From Chitinophagaceae bacterium (lineage in GTDB: Bacteria > Bacteroidota > Bacteroidia > Chitinophagales > Chitinophagaceae), in contig JAIYAN010000007.1 in the NCBI GenBank assembly GCA_027489035.1, forward strand, positions 1-46,768: a stretch of 46,768 nt of DNA, read 5' to 3'. Under the pieces are notes generated by a model that was not told the origin of the DNA, ran no database searches, and was given only the letters and a program-made list of their open reading frames with translations. This document shows, piece by piece, positions 27,093-35,716 of this stretch. Within the stretch, counting starts at the first letter, position 1. Each line of letters begins with the position of its first letter. The position numbers were made by a program, and so were the translations under genes.

Positions 27093-29069
27093 ATGGCTTT
27101 AGATGCAAAGATTCCACACGGAGAAATGGATAAAAAGTGGACCGATTACAAAGGACATGTAAAGTTGGTTAATCCAGCCAATAAAAGAAAATTAGAAGTA
27201 ATTGTAGTGGGTACTGGTTTGGCCGGCGCCTCAGCAGCAGCTTCTCTTGGTGAGTTAGGTTACAAGGTTAAAGCTTTTTGTTTTCAAGATAGTCCGCGTC
27301 GTGCACACAGTATCGCCGCTCAAGGTGGTATCAATGCCGCAAAGAATTATCAAAACGATGGAGATTCTGTTTTTCGTCTTTTTTATGATACCGTAAAAGG
27401 TGGTGATTATCGTGCAAGAGAAGCCAATGTGCATCGCTTGGCTGAAGTAAGTACGGCAATCATCGACCAATGTGTGGCGCAAGGGGTTCCTTTTGCCCGT
27501 GAATATGGTGGATTATTAAGTAATCGTTCTTTTGGTGGAACACAGGTGCAACGTACTTTTTATGCTGCTGGACAAACTGGACAACAGTTATTATTGGGTG
27601 CGTATAGTGCTTTAGAAAGACAAGTGGCTTTAGGTAATGTGAAAATGTACACAAGACACGAAATGCTTGATGTAGTTAAAATTGATGATAAAGCAAGAGG
27701 TATTATAGCAAGAGATTTAGTTAGCGGCGAATTGGAAAGTCATTTCGGACATGCAGTTTTATTATGCTCTGGTGGATACGGAAACGTATTTTATTTAAGT
27801 ACAAATGCAATGGGTAGCAATGTTACCGCAGCATGGAAAGCCCATAAAAAAGGCGCATTTTTTGGAAATCCTTGCTTTACGCAAATTCACCCTACATGTA
27901 TTCCCGTTAGTGGCGACCATCAAAGTAAATTAACCTTGATGAGTGAAAGTTTAAGAAATGACGGAAGAATTTGGGTGCCATTGAAAAAAGGAGACAATAG
28001 AAATCCAAAAGATATTCCAGAAAATGAAAGAGATTATTATTTAGAAAGAAGATATCCAGCATTTGGAAACCTTGTACCACGCGACGTTGCATCAAGAGCA
28101 GCAAAAGAAAGATGTGATGAAGGTTATGGTGTAGGTACTACAAAAATGGCGGTTTACTTAGATTATAAAGATGCCATCGTTCGTTATGGTAAAATAGAAG
28201 CCGGAAAATCAGGGAAAGACAATTTCAGTCATGAAGAAATTGTTGCATTAGGCAAAAAAGTTGTTGAAGAGAAATATGGCAACTTATTTGAAATGTATGA
28301 AAAAATCACAGGCGAAAATCCATACGAAACCCCAATGCGTATATATCCTGCGGTTCATTACACCATGGGTGGATTGTGGGTAGATTATGAATTACAAACT
28401 ACAGTAAAAGGTTTGTATGCTTTAGGCGAAGCAAATTTTAGTGATCATGGTGCCAATCGTTTGGGTGCTTCTGCTTTGATGCAAGGATTAGCTGATGGTT
28501 ATTTTGTAATTCCTTACACTTTAGGAAATTATTTAGCAGATGAAATTCACACCACATCTATTTCTACCGATCATCCTGCATTTGCAGAAACAAAAAAAGC
28601 GGTAGCTGATCGTTTGAATACATTGATTAACATCAAAGGAACTCAAACGGTAGAAAGTTTTCATAAAAGATTAGGCAAAATCATTTGGGACAAATGTGGT
28701 ATGGCGCGTAACGAACAAGGCTTGAAACAAGCTATTGAAGAAGTACGTGCGTTGAAAAAAGAATTCTGGAGCGATGTAAGAATTCCTGGAGAAGTAAATG
28801 CATTTAATTTGGAATTGGATAAAGCCGGCAGGGTAGCCGATTTGATTGAATTGGGTGAGTTGATGTGCTTAGATGCTTTAGATAGAAATGAAAGTTGTGG
28901 CGGTCACTTTAGAGAAGAAAGCCAAACTGAAGATGGTGAAGCAAAAAGAGACGATGTTAATTATGCATACGTAGCAGCTTGGGAAAATAAAGGCGAAAGC
29001 AGCTGGGAATTGCATAAAGAAGCATTGAATTTTGAAATTGTAAAACCAACACAGAGAAGTTATAAATAA
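27093..29069 (+). CDS. sdhA: Succinate dehydrogenase/fumarate reductase flavoprotein subunit
   Basis: The 658-residue protein has an FAD-binding Rossmann motif ([17 protein letters not shown], glycines near residues 40-45), the [13 protein letters not shown] stretch in which His72 is the usual site of covalent FAD linkage, the substrate region [10 protein letters not shown], and [19 protein letters not shown] near residue 450. It oxidises succinate to fumarate or does the reverse. It is encoded between the cytochrome b and iron-sulfur genes, in the C-A-B order common in Bacteroidota. The N-terminal extension before the FAD fold is longer than in the E. coli enzyme, as is usual for this type. 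Confidence 0.97.
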   Translation: MALDAKIPHGEMDKKWTDYKGHVKLVNPANKRKLEVIVVGTGLAGASAAASLGELGYKVKAFCFQDSPRRAHSIAAQGGINAAKNYQNDGDSVFRLFYDTVKGGDYRAREANVHRLAEVSTAIIDQCVAQGVPFAREYGGLLSNRSFGGTQVQRTFYAAGQTGQQLLLGAYSALERQVALGNVKMYTRHEMLDVVKIDDKARGIIARDLVSGELESHFGHAVLLCSGGYGNVFYLSTNAMGSNVTAAWKAHKKGAFFGNPCFTQIHPTCIPVSGDHQSKLTLMSESLRNDGRIWVPLKKGDNRNPKDIPENERDYYLERRYPAFGNLVPRDVASRAAKERCDEGYGVGTTKMAVYLDYKDAIVRYGKIEAGKSGKDNFSHEEIVALGKKVVEEKYGNLFEMYEKITGENPYETPMRIYPAVHYTMGGLWVDYELQTTVKGLYALGEANFSDHGANRLGASALMQGLADGYFVIPYTLGNYLADEIHTTSISTDHPAFAETKKAVADRLNTLINIKGTQTVESFHKRLGKIIWDKCGMARNEQGLKQAIEEVRALKKEFWSDVRIPGEVNAFNLELDKAGRVADLIELGELMCLDALDRNESCGGHFREESQTEDGEAKRDDVNYAYVAAWENKGESSWELHKEALNFEIVKPTQRSYK

Positions 29070-29126
29070 TCATTGATAAACGATTGGCTGTTGCTATATA
29101 AATAGACAATCATTAAAATACAGCAT

Positions 29127-29894
29127 ATGGAACATTATCACATGAATCTTACCTTAAAGGTTTGGCGTCAGAAAAACAGTAAGGAGCAAGGTAAACTTGA
29201 AACTTATCAAGTAAAAGACATTTCTTCCGAAATGAGTTTTTTGGAAATGTTTGATGTATTGAACGAACAACTTATTGTTGAAGGAAAAGAGCCAATTGCA
29301 TTTGATCATGATTGCCGTGAAGGTATTTGCGGTATGTGTAGCATGTACATCAATGGACAAGCGCACGGACCTTGGCAACAAAATACTACTTGTCAATTGC
29401 ACATGCGCGCATTTAAAGATGGCGATACCATTACGGTAGAACCTTGGCGCAGTAAAGCTTTTCCTGTGTTGAAAGATTTAGTTGTGAATCGTTCTGCGTT
29501 TGATAGAATCATTCAAGCTGGTGGATACATTAGCGTAAATACAGGTAATGCAGTTGATGCAAATGCCATTCCAATTGATAAAAAAGATGCGGATGATGCG
29601 TTTATGGCAGCAGCTTGTATCGGTTGTGGTGCATGTGTAGCTACTTGTAAAAATGGAAGTGCAATGTTGTTTGTAGGGGCAAAAGTTTCGCAATTGGCAT
29701 TATTGCCACAAGGCGGTCCAGAAAGAGAATCAAGGGTATTAAATATGGTTGCTCAAATGGATAAGGAGGGTTTTGGAAATTGTACCAATACTTATGCATG
29801 CGAGGCAGAATGCCCTAAAGGGATTTCGGTTTCAAATATCGCACGCTTAAACAGCGAATATTTAAAAGCTGGGTTAACTACCGAAACAAAATAA
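29127..29894 (+). CDS. sdhB: Succinate dehydrogenase/fumarate reductase iron-sulfur subunit
   Basis: The 255-residue protein has an N-terminal [2Fe-2S] ferredoxin domain with [17 protein letters not shown] and a later TTCQLHMR cysteine, and a C-terminal domain with [15 protein letters not shown] and [16 protein letters not shown] for the other two clusters. It carries electrons between FAD and the heme anchor. The ATG at 29127 is used here; an in-frame ATG at 29142 (MNLTLKVW) is a possible alternative. A strong terminator follows 17 bases after the stop, closing the sdhCAB operon. Confidence 0.96.
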   Translation: MEHYHMNLTLKVWRQKNSKEQGKLETYQVKDISSEMSFLEMFDVLNEQLIVEGKEPIAFDHDCREGICGMCSMYINGQAHGPWQQNTTCQLHMRAFKDGDTITVEPWRSKAFPVLKDLVVNRSAFDRIIQAGGYISVNTGNAVDANAIPIDKKDADDAFMAAACIGCGACVATCKNGSAMLFVGAKVSQLALLPQGGPERESRVLNMVAQMDKEGFGNCTNTYACEAECPKGISVSNIARLNSEYLKAGLTTETK

Positions 29895-29911
29895 TTTTTA
29901 ATAAAATATGC

Positions 29912-29946
29912 AAAAAGCCATTTCATTTTTTGAGATGGCTTTTTTT
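29912..29946 (+). terminator. Intrinsic terminator of sdhCAB
   Basis: The arm at 29912-29925 pairs with 29931-29944 (core AAGCCAT with ATGGCTT, one G-U pair) around a five-T loop and is followed by more T. It lies just after the sdhB stop. Confidence 0.9.
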
Positions 29947-29949
29947 ATG

Positions 29950-29971
29950 GAATTAAATCATTGTTTCCTTT
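29950..29971 (+). repeat. 22-base direct repeat, left copy
   Basis: The sequence is GAATTAAAT, then C, then ATTGTTTCCTTT. It matches the copy at 30361-30382 at 21 of 22 positions, and the two copies bracket the palindrome array. Confidence 0.75.
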
Positions 29972-29980
29972 ATAACAATT

Positions 29981-30200
29981 GAATAAATTTAGTTACTAGT
30001 GCTTTTTTTCAAACATGCAAACCGTTGAAACGGTTATGTATAAAATTTCCTTTATTTAGCCCACGGTTTAAACCGTGGGTTGTGTAGATAGAATAAATAT
30101 AGTGATTAGTCATGTTTAAAAATATGAAAACCGTTGAAACGGTTTTGTGAAATAATTTGTTTTCATAGCCCACGGTTTAAACCGTGGGTTGTGGTATAAG
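29981..30200. repeat. Tandem pair of 109-110 base units with paired palindromes
   Basis: Unit 1 (29981-30090) and unit 2 (30091-about 30200) each start GAATAAAT. Each carries palindrome A, AACCGTTGAAACGGTT (30020-30035 and 30129-30144), then a 22-24 base linker, then palindrome B, CCCACGGTTTAAACCGTGGG (30060-30079 and 30169-30188), which is perfectly self-complementary. The palindromes are identical between units while the linkers differ at many positions. A decayed A-like palindrome with arms AATGGTT and AACCATT lies at 30112+100, that is 30212-30227. This looks like a REP- or MITE-like element; no transposase is encoded nearby. Confidence 0.75.
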
Positions 30201-30211
30201 ATGTCTCGAGT

Positions 30212-30227
30212 AATGGTTTCAACCATT
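30212..30227. repeat. Decayed third palindrome
   Basis: AATGGTT-TC-AACCATT has 7-base arms and shares the GTTTCAAC core with the reverse complement of palindrome A, so it may be a decayed, inverted copy. Confidence 0.45.
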
Positions 30228-30360
30228 TATTGTTTTCTAAATTCATATTTTTTTAAATTCCTCTGAAATTTAATTTAGGATCTATTAGGGAGAAATTTAG
30301 CGAAAAATAGGTGATGCCTTTTTCATAAGATGAATCTTTTATTTTGCAAAATCTAGGTTG

Positions 30361-30382
30361 AATTAAATGATTGTTTCCTTTG
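30361..30382 (+). repeat. 22-base direct repeat, right copy
   Basis: The sequence is GAATTAAAT, then G, then ATTGTTTCCTTT, with one mismatch to the left copy 411 bases away. It ends 34 bases before the start codon of the next gene, so it may overlap that gene's promoter. Confidence 0.75.
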
Positions 30383-30416
30383 AGTTATTGTTTGCAACTT
30401 TTCCTTATTTTTGATT

Positions 30417-30992
30417 ATGGCAATATTAAAATTTAGGGTTTATTGGGAAGAAGATGAAGTAGTTTACAGAGACATTGTAATCAAGCATCAACAATCATTT
30501 TACGATTTGCATTTGGCTATTTTAAAGGCCTATGAATTTGATCAAAAACATTCGGCTACTTTTTATAAGAGCAATGATTTGTGGCAATATGGTAAAGAAA
30601 TTACCCTTGAAAAATACGACAAAGCATACAAGGTAGAACCTATTTTGATGCAAGAGGTTTTAATAGGTAGTCAAATTGCCGACCCCAATCAGAAATTTAT
30701 TTACGAATATGATTTTGTGAAAAGTTGGAAGTTTATGATTGAGTTGATAAATGTAGATAAAGAAGCAAGCAACAAAATTGAATATCCTACTTGTATTCGC
30801 ATAGAAGGCATAGGTCCTTCTCAATATGGCACCAAAGGCATTATAGATTCAAGATTAGCAGAAATGGAAGAGAAATACGACCTTCAACCTGATGCGCTTA
30901 GCGATGGATTTATGAATGAAGGTGATGACGATGGAGGCTCTGCTGATAACGATGATGTAGTGGTAGATGATTCGGACGAACAAGCATTTTAA
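30417..30992 (+). CDS. PRiA4b ORF-3-like protein (IS1096 TnpR-like fold)
   Basis: I use the ATG at 30417; a TTG two codons earlier is in frame but less likely. The 191-residue protein starts MAILKFRVYWEEDEVVYRDI and continues with QSFYDLHLAILKAYEFDQKHSATFY, the pattern of the plasmid pRiA4b ORF-3 family (PF07929), a small alpha/beta fold also found as a passenger of IS1096. The last 30 residues are a highly acidic tail (DGGSADNDDVVVDDSDEQAF), not part of the family core. No transposase accompanies it. The function is unknown. It stands in single-gene context and is followed by a terminator. Confidence 0.8.
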   Translation: MAILKFRVYWEEDEVVYRDIVIKHQQSFYDLHLAILKAYEFDQKHSATFYKSNDLWQYGKEITLEKYDKAYKVEPILMQEVLIGSQIADPNQKFIYEYDFVKSWKFMIELINVDKEASNKIEYPTCIRIEGIGPSQYGTKGIIDSRLAEMEEKYDLQPDALSDGFMNEGDDDGGSADNDDVVVDDSDEQAF

Positions 30993-31022
30993 TAAAATTT
31001 TCTTCAAGAATAATTTTTAAAC

Positions 31023-31052
31023 AGCATTTCTTTTATCAGAGATGCTTTTTTT
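31023..31052 (+). terminator. Intrinsic terminator after the PRiA4b-like gene
   Basis: AGCATTTCT (31023-31031) pairs with AGAGATGCT (31038-31046), one G-U pair, around a 6-base loop and is followed by six T. Confidence 0.85.
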
Positions 31053-31105
31053 ATAAACAGATTTATTTCTTTTAAAAATTTAAAACTAAAATCATTTTAA
31101 CTTTT

Positions 31106-31552
31106 ATGAGCTACAATAAAATCATTCCTTCTCTTTGGTTCAACACAGCATTAGGAAACATTTCATTGGTGATTGATTATTATAAAAATATCTTCGGAAC
31201 TGATTTTGAGGCGGGAAATGTAATGCCATTAGGACAAACACCGAGCGGCAATACCGAAATGTGCCAAGTGAAAATATTTGGTCAAAATTATTCAATCATG
31301 AGTACAGAAAAAGCGCATCATCTTTTTAATGACGCTTTAGCTTTTACCATAAATTGTGATGACCAACAAGAGATAGACAAATACTGGAATTATTTTACTC
31401 AAGAAGGTAAAGAGGTTCAATGTGGTTGGTGTATCGATAAATATGGACTTCGTTGGCAAGTGATACCTAAAAATTTAGGAGCGCTTATGGCAAAACCAAA
31501 CGCATGGCAAGTAATGATGAAACAAAAGAAAATTATAATTGAGGAATATTAA
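31106..31552 (+). CDS. VOC-family (PhnB/glyoxalase-like) protein
   Basis: The 148-residue protein matches the PhnB-like branch of the vicinal oxygen chelate fold: IIPSLWFNTALGNISLVIDYY at the start, then GTDFEAGNVMPLGQTPSG, FGQNYSIMSTEKAHHLF, LAFTINCDDQQEIDKYWNYF and the ending CGWCIDKYGLRWQVIPKNLGAL. Such proteins are often annotated as 3-demethylubiquinone methyltransferase-like, which is unreliable. The usual metal-binding His/Glu positions are only partly evident, so it may be a small-molecule binding or resistance protein rather than an enzyme. It is a single-gene unit. Confidence 0.88.
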   Translation: MSYNKIIPSLWFNTALGNISLVIDYYKNIFGTDFEAGNVMPLGQTPSGNTEMCQVKIFGQNYSIMSTEKAHHLFNDALAFTINCDDQQEIDKYWNYFTQEGKEVQCGWCIDKYGLRWQVIPKNLGALMAKPNAWQVMMKQKKIIIEEY

Positions 31553-31678
31553 ATAACGATTAAACATCTTAATATTCTAATAAAATTGGTCCCAATATAT
31601 AATACATAGACCTTATTCGAGATAATTATGGATTAATTTATTCAATTTGGAATGAGTTGTTTTTTAAAAAAAATTGGT

Positions 31679-32230
31679 TTAAAATTTTTCATAATTGAAT
31701 GTTTGTCCACCAACCGAGACTTCATACATCAAGCCTCCTTTTGGCTGCGTGAAAATCAAAATCCCATTGGAATAATTAATATTTGCAGCAGCGCCTATGG
31801 CAACCAAAACAGCAGAAACTTGAGCGGATAATTTTAATTTATTTTCTTTAAAATCATCCATATTGCTTTTGTTTTCGAAGAAAATAACTTCTCTATATCC
31901 CTGAGCGCCTGCTTGAAAACCGATGCTTACTTGAGATAAATTTGCCCTGCCAATTGCGGTATTGTTTATAAAAACGATTCCATTGCCAAATGCACCACCA
32001 ACACCTAAACCGGCTTTGCCAACATTAGGAAAAATCACGTAACCATAAGCGTTATCAAACCATTTTTTTATTGATGGGTCAACTTTAATAAACGCATTTT
32101 TTGCTTTTTTTGAATCCTTTAATACCCTTCTATCCCTATGTGTTGATTGACCATTTGTTATGGATACCATCAAAATCGCTAAAATAAAAAATAAAGTAAT
32201 CTGGAAAATTCCTGCATATTTTGTTTTCAT
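31679..32230 (-). CDS. SYLF (Ysc84-like) lipid-binding domain protein, secreted
   Basis: The 183-residue protein has a signal peptide (about residues 1-28, ITLFFILAILMVSITNGQS) and a SYLF domain: KNAFIKVDPSIKKWFDNAYG, YVIFPNVGKAGLGVGGAFGNG and LSQVSIGFQAGAQGYREVIFF. In eukaryotes the domain binds phosphoinositides and actin; bacterial members are exported and of unclear role, probably membrane lipid binding. Its neighbour upstream on the same strand is the 51-residue membrane protein at 32368-32523, about 140 bases away, so the two might share stress-linked expression, although this is inference. Confidence 0.88.
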   Translation of the reverse strand: MKTKYAGIFQITLFFILAILMVSITNGQSTHRDRRVLKDSKKAKNAFIKVDPSIKKWFDNAYGYVIFPNVGKAGLGVGGAFGNGIVFINNTAIGRANLSQVSIGFQAGAQGYREVIFFENKSNMDDFKENKLKLSAQVSAVLVAIGAAANINYSNGILIFTQPKGGLMYEVSVGGQTFNYEKF

Positions 32231-32367
32231 AATTTTGTTTTTTGAAGTTGATTAATAGAATTCAACTTGTGTATTCATCTAGTTTTTTAGTGTTATGCCA
32301 TATTTATAGCTTTTAGAAATCATTTTATTTTGCTTGTATTAAATTCTCTTTTGAATAAAATTCTTTT

Positions 32368-32523
32368 CTACATTTTAGTTGAACCTTTTATTACCCTTAA
32401 TAGAATAACAATTATTGCGATCACCAAAAGGATGTGAATTAACCCACCCAAGTGAAAACCAACAAATCCAATAGCCCAAAGAATAACGAGTATGATTGCA
32501 ATGGTGTAAAGTAGATTTCCCAA
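32368..32523 (-). CDS. Small membrane protein, lmo0937/DUF5670-like (TTG start)
   Basis: A 51-residue frame, too short for many gene callers, reads MGNLLYTIAIILVILWAIG (the first residue is a TTG codon), then FVGFHLGGLIHILLVIAII, VILLRVIKG and a stop at 32368-32370. This is a very good match to the small two-helix lmo0937-type membrane proteins: a first helix with LLYTIA and ILW-IGF, a GFHLGGLIH turn, and a second helix ending in LLRxIKG. No ATG lies upstream in frame, so TTG at 32521-32523 is the most likely start. Function is unknown; relatives are often linked to envelope stress. Confidence 0.8.
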   Translation of the reverse strand: MGNLLYTIAIILVILWAIGFVGFHLGGLIHILLVIAIIVILLRVIKGSTKM

Positions 32524-32791
32524 TTTTTTCGTTTTAATAATGTGAATAATTATTTGAAAGTAAACGATTAGGAAACTTTGAAAAATGATACAAAATAGAA
32601 TTGGTGATGATTTAAAAAAATGAAAAAGCTTGAATGCATTATACCATATTAAATTATAAATTATTTCAGCTTTTTCTTTTATTATGTCGATATAATTGCC
32701 AGCATTTTGGACTATTTAGGTGATTTAAAGGTGTAGTTTTTTGTAGATGTCAATCCTTTATTTTCAAATCCGATAAAATTAATTTCTTCAT

Positions 32792-32829
32792 AAAAAATCC
32801 CGGCTACCTGAGGCAACCGGGATTTTTTT
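32792..32829 (-). terminator. Intrinsic terminator after the large T9SS gene
   Basis: AAAAAATCCCGG (32792-32803) pairs with CCGGGATTTTTT (32817-32828), with a 13-base inner loop. It lies about 35 bases after the stop of the minus-strand T9SS gene, and the A-run reads as a T-run on that strand. It works on either strand. Confidence 0.88.
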
Positions 32830-32861
32830 AGCTTAATATTTCCACTAGATTCAAACGAGAA

Positions 32862-35504
32862 CTAATATTTAACCACCCTAAGCATTTGAATATCTGTTCC
32901 TTGTTTGATTTGTACGATATAAATTCCTGGTGAATAATTTTGACCAAAACTTATTGAATTCAAGTTGTTGGTTTTTAATGTTTCAATGCGCTTTCCGGCA
33001 ATATCTGTTACTTGAATGTAAATAGGCGTTACAACATTATTTGTCCATTGCAAGTTAAATGCGTTTTTGCTTGGATTGGGGTAAACGGTGGCATTTAAAC
33101 GTTTGTTAGATATTAAGTCATTTGTAAACCCTTTTGCAAAAGAAGTTGGACAAGCAGTCAGTCTAACCGATGTAGATGACCAGATTCCTTTTCCACAATT
33201 ATTGATGCCCCTTAAACGTACACGATCTCCTGTAGCTGATGCCGCAGTCGAAAAATTTGCTGTGATTTGGGTTGTGTCAGTTCTTCCCTCAATAGAGGCA
33301 TTTGTTGGCACTGACCATTCATACCATCTTGCATATTGAATGGGTAATGATAATTTATATTGAATAGAACGAATAGGGCAAGTTAAATTAGAAGACAGTA
33401 TTGAAAATAATCTGTAAGATGGCAATCTGCGGGTTATGGCTAAATTACGTAGCCCAGTGGTAAAGCATGGCGTAACACCTTGCACACTTATATTTCCAGA
33501 AACAAATGGGCTGTCAATCAGAACCGTAATTGCTGTATCGGTGCTTGTACCAAGTCCTCCTGGATAATCAAGTATGTTTACATGATTAGGCACTGTCCAA
33601 ACATATCCAGTATAAGCCGAATTGCGTCTAACTGTATACGTTATTGGGGTGCCCAATGGCAATGAATCAGAAATCATTGAAGCGCACACATCTGTAGCAC
33701 CTGTTATAGCGCCTGGTATAGCCACATTAACTGGGGCAAGTGCAAGACTGATGTCTGTACTACTTCCACAATAGTTTTGCGTTTTTAGTAGCAAAGTGCC
33801 AGATGTAAATCCTGAAGTAAATACAAGGTTAATGGCGGTGTCGGAACTGGTATAAGTAGAACCACCGTTAGTAACATCCTGTACACTCGCACCTGTTGGC
33901 AATGTCCAAACGTATTCAGTAGCGCCAACAGCTCTTCTAACAAAATAACGCGAAGGCGTACCTGCACCAGTACCAACATTGTTGCAAATGTTTTTGTTGC
34001 CTAATATTGAATATGGACGGGCTGGTGTTGTGCTGGTAACAGTTAGTGTAAGGTTTGTAGTATCACCAACACGCATACGTTTTACATACACAACGCCACT
34101 AGTGAAAGTAGATTTAAATTTAACGCGCAATGTGTCTGCTGTTAAACCACCAATAACCAACATATTGGAGTTGGATACTCTCCACAAATATGTCGTAGGA
34201 AGTGTATCTGTTACTCGATAAGTTACCACACTATCAATACCAATAAGTCCACAAGCTGATGCTGGCCCTGTAATGATGATGCCTGGTCGAGGAGGAGGAG
34301 GCGTTGTGTTGTTAGGTGATGAAGTTATTACACCCCAACGAGTGGCAGAGCCTGAATTATTATTGACTGTTACATATCTAACAACTATTGTGCTATCTAT
34401 ACTGTTTGAAGGATTGGATACTTTTGCACGAATACTATTATCTGATAATATAGTAATTGAATCTGCACTTATACCGTTAATTAAAACTGTATTTACTTGA
34501 CTTAAATTATTACCTGTAATAGTTAAATTTGCCCCAGCTTTCACTGATGAAGGCGAAAAAGTTGCGATTGATGGTACAGGGGAAGAAAGACGAGCATTGT
34601 AGATTTCTGTTTTTTCGCTTGCAGTAACACCTCTGTTATAAATGCGTAACTCATCTAAAGCACCAACAAAGGCGCTGCTGATTTTATATGGATTGTTGCT
34701 TAGTGGATTATAGGGAGAAGATGCATTGAATTGCGAATTTTGACGTGTATTGGCACCCAATGAGCATTTGTAGCTGTGTAATTCGGGCCTGTATACCAAT
34801 GTTGTTTCTCCTTTTAATGAGTCATTAATATAAATCGTCATTCTTGTATACCCGCCAAAAGGATTTGGATCTTGATCAACTTTGCAAACTACATGATACC
34901 AAACAGCAGTGTCGGGTACAAATGGTGGTATAAGTCCGGTAATCCCTTGTGAAGTAACGGTTTGACCATCTTCATAACTACCAGTTCCTTCTGGACCAAA
35001 ATAACATCTGAAACTGACTTTGCTATTATCAACCTCGATCAGATATCCTCTTTTATATCCTATTCCAATTTCATAAATTCCATTAATTACAGTTCCTCCA
35101 AGTCGATTTCTTTCGACTTGTACTATTTCACCCAAACTAGTTAGTTTGAATGAAAAAGAAACCGTTAAGCCATTATTGTAATTACTATAATTTGTTAATT
35201 GAGGAAAGTAATTTCCACCATAAGTTGAAATCACTGCACCAAAAGGCTCGTATTGTGAACTACTGTTATTTCTAAAAAGGTATGCACCGTTTGTATTTCC
35301 AGCCTCATCATTTATTCCTCTATTACATGGTTGAGCTGGTGTAGAACTCAACGTTCTACATGCATCGTCAACATAAATGTTTGATGGGTATGATCCATTT
35401 AAAGGATAATAGTAGCCTTCATTTAACACCGAAGTTTGCGCATTTGCTAATTGTAGAAAACTCAATAATAACAATAAGGAGGTAAATAAAAAATAGCGTT
35501 TCAT
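32862..35504 (-). CDS. Large secreted LamG/IPT/PKD-like protein with T9SS type A sorting domain
   Basis: The 880-residue protein has a signal peptide (LLLLSFLQLANAQ, residues 1-22). Next comes a concanavalin/LamG-like domain (about 35-305; VDDACRTL to ALDELRIYNRGVTASE), and an IPT/TIG domain (about 310-395; IATFSPSSVKAGANLTITGN). Several PKD-like repeats follow (about 405-790; each with a YxWxVP or YVWTLP core and an FxSGxLxLKT ending). The C-terminus is a type A sorting domain (ATVYPNPSKNAFNL, then AGKRIETL, and IYIVQIKQG). It is therefore exported by the type IX system and probably surface-bound or released. LamG domains often bind carbohydrate, so a polysaccharide-binding or adhesion role is likely. 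A proline-rich linker (NNTTPPPPRPG) separates the IPT and PKD parts. Confidence 0.92.
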   Translation of the reverse strand: MKRYFLFTSLLLLLSFLQLANAQTSVLNEGYYYPLNGSYPSNIYVDDACRTLSSTPAQPCNRGINDEAGNTNGAYLFRNNSSSQYEPFGAVISTYGGNYFPQLTNYSNYNNGLTVSFSFKLTSLGEIVQVERNRLGGTVINGIYEIGIGYKRGYLIEVDNSKVSFRCYFGPEGTGSYEDGQTVTSQGITGLIPPFVPDTAVWYHVVCKVDQDPNPFGGYTRMTIYINDSLKGETTLVYRPELHSYKCSLGANTRQNSQFNASSPYNPLSNNPYKISSAFVGALDELRIYNRGVTASEKTEIYNARLSSPVPSIATFSPSSVKAGANLTITGNNLSQVNTVLINGISADSITILSDNSIRAKVSNPSNSIDSTIVVRYVTVNNNSGSATRWGVITSSPNNTTPPPPRPGIIITGPASACGLIGIDSVVTYRVTDTLPTTYLWRVSNSNMLVIGGLTADTLRVKFKSTFTSGVVYVKRMRVGDTTNLTLTVTSTTPARPYSILGNKNICNNVGTGAGTPSRYFVRRAVGATEYVWTLPTGASVQDVTNGGSTYTSSDTAINLVFTSGFTSGTLLLKTQNYCGSSTDISLALAPVNVAIPGAITGATDVCASMISDSLPLGTPITYTVRRNSAYTGYVWTVPNHVNILDYPGGLGTSTDTAITVLIDSPFVSGNISVQGVTPCFTTGLRNLAITRRLPSYRLFSILSSNLTCPIRSIQYKLSLPIQYARWYEWSVPTNASIEGRTDTTQITANFSTAASATGDRVRLRGINNCGKGIWSSTSVRLTACPTSFAKGFTNDLISNKRLNATVYPNPSKNAFNLQWTNNVVTPIYIQVTDIAGKRIETLKTNNLNSISFGQNYSPGIYIVQIKQGTDIQMLRVVKY

Positions 35505-35716
35505 TATTTATTTTTTTTGGTAAAACTATTTTTTAATCTAATTATGAACAATACCAACCAGTTTGTATTTTTTGGACAATTTTTTGGGGTGAAAAAGAAA
35601 AAAACGAATGAATTTTTTAATTCTACTTTATCTACAACCGAAATTAAATTTTAAAAAATCCATTCTTTTTAATAGATTAGTATTTTTAAAAATATATTTC
35701 ACATTAACCCGCTTGT

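Larger units (their letters stand above)
29895..30416. other. Repeat-rich intergenic region between sdhB and the PRiA4b-like gene
   Basis: These 522 bases contain the sdh terminator, then a 22-base direct repeat, two 109-110 base units with palindromes, a degenerate third palindrome, and a second copy of the 22-base repeat just before the next gene. No coding region is supported. Confidence 0.75.
32231..32861. other. Intergenic region with one small gene and one terminator
   Basis: Apart from the small membrane-protein gene at 32368-32523 and the terminator at 32792-32829, I see no other gene or repeat here. Confidence 0.6.

Noticed and set aside
27255..28104. Minus-strand frames opposite sdhA
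   Set aside because: They are out-of-frame shadows of the strongly supported flavoprotein gene.
30020..30188. Regular palindromes as a CRISPR array
   Set aside because: There are only two units, each with two different palindromes, and the linkers are not unique spacers of constant length; no cas genes are in the window.
33785..34500. Several frames opposite the large T9SS gene
   Set aside because: They are shadows of the repetitive Val/Thr/Ser-rich coding sequence on the other strand, without independent features.
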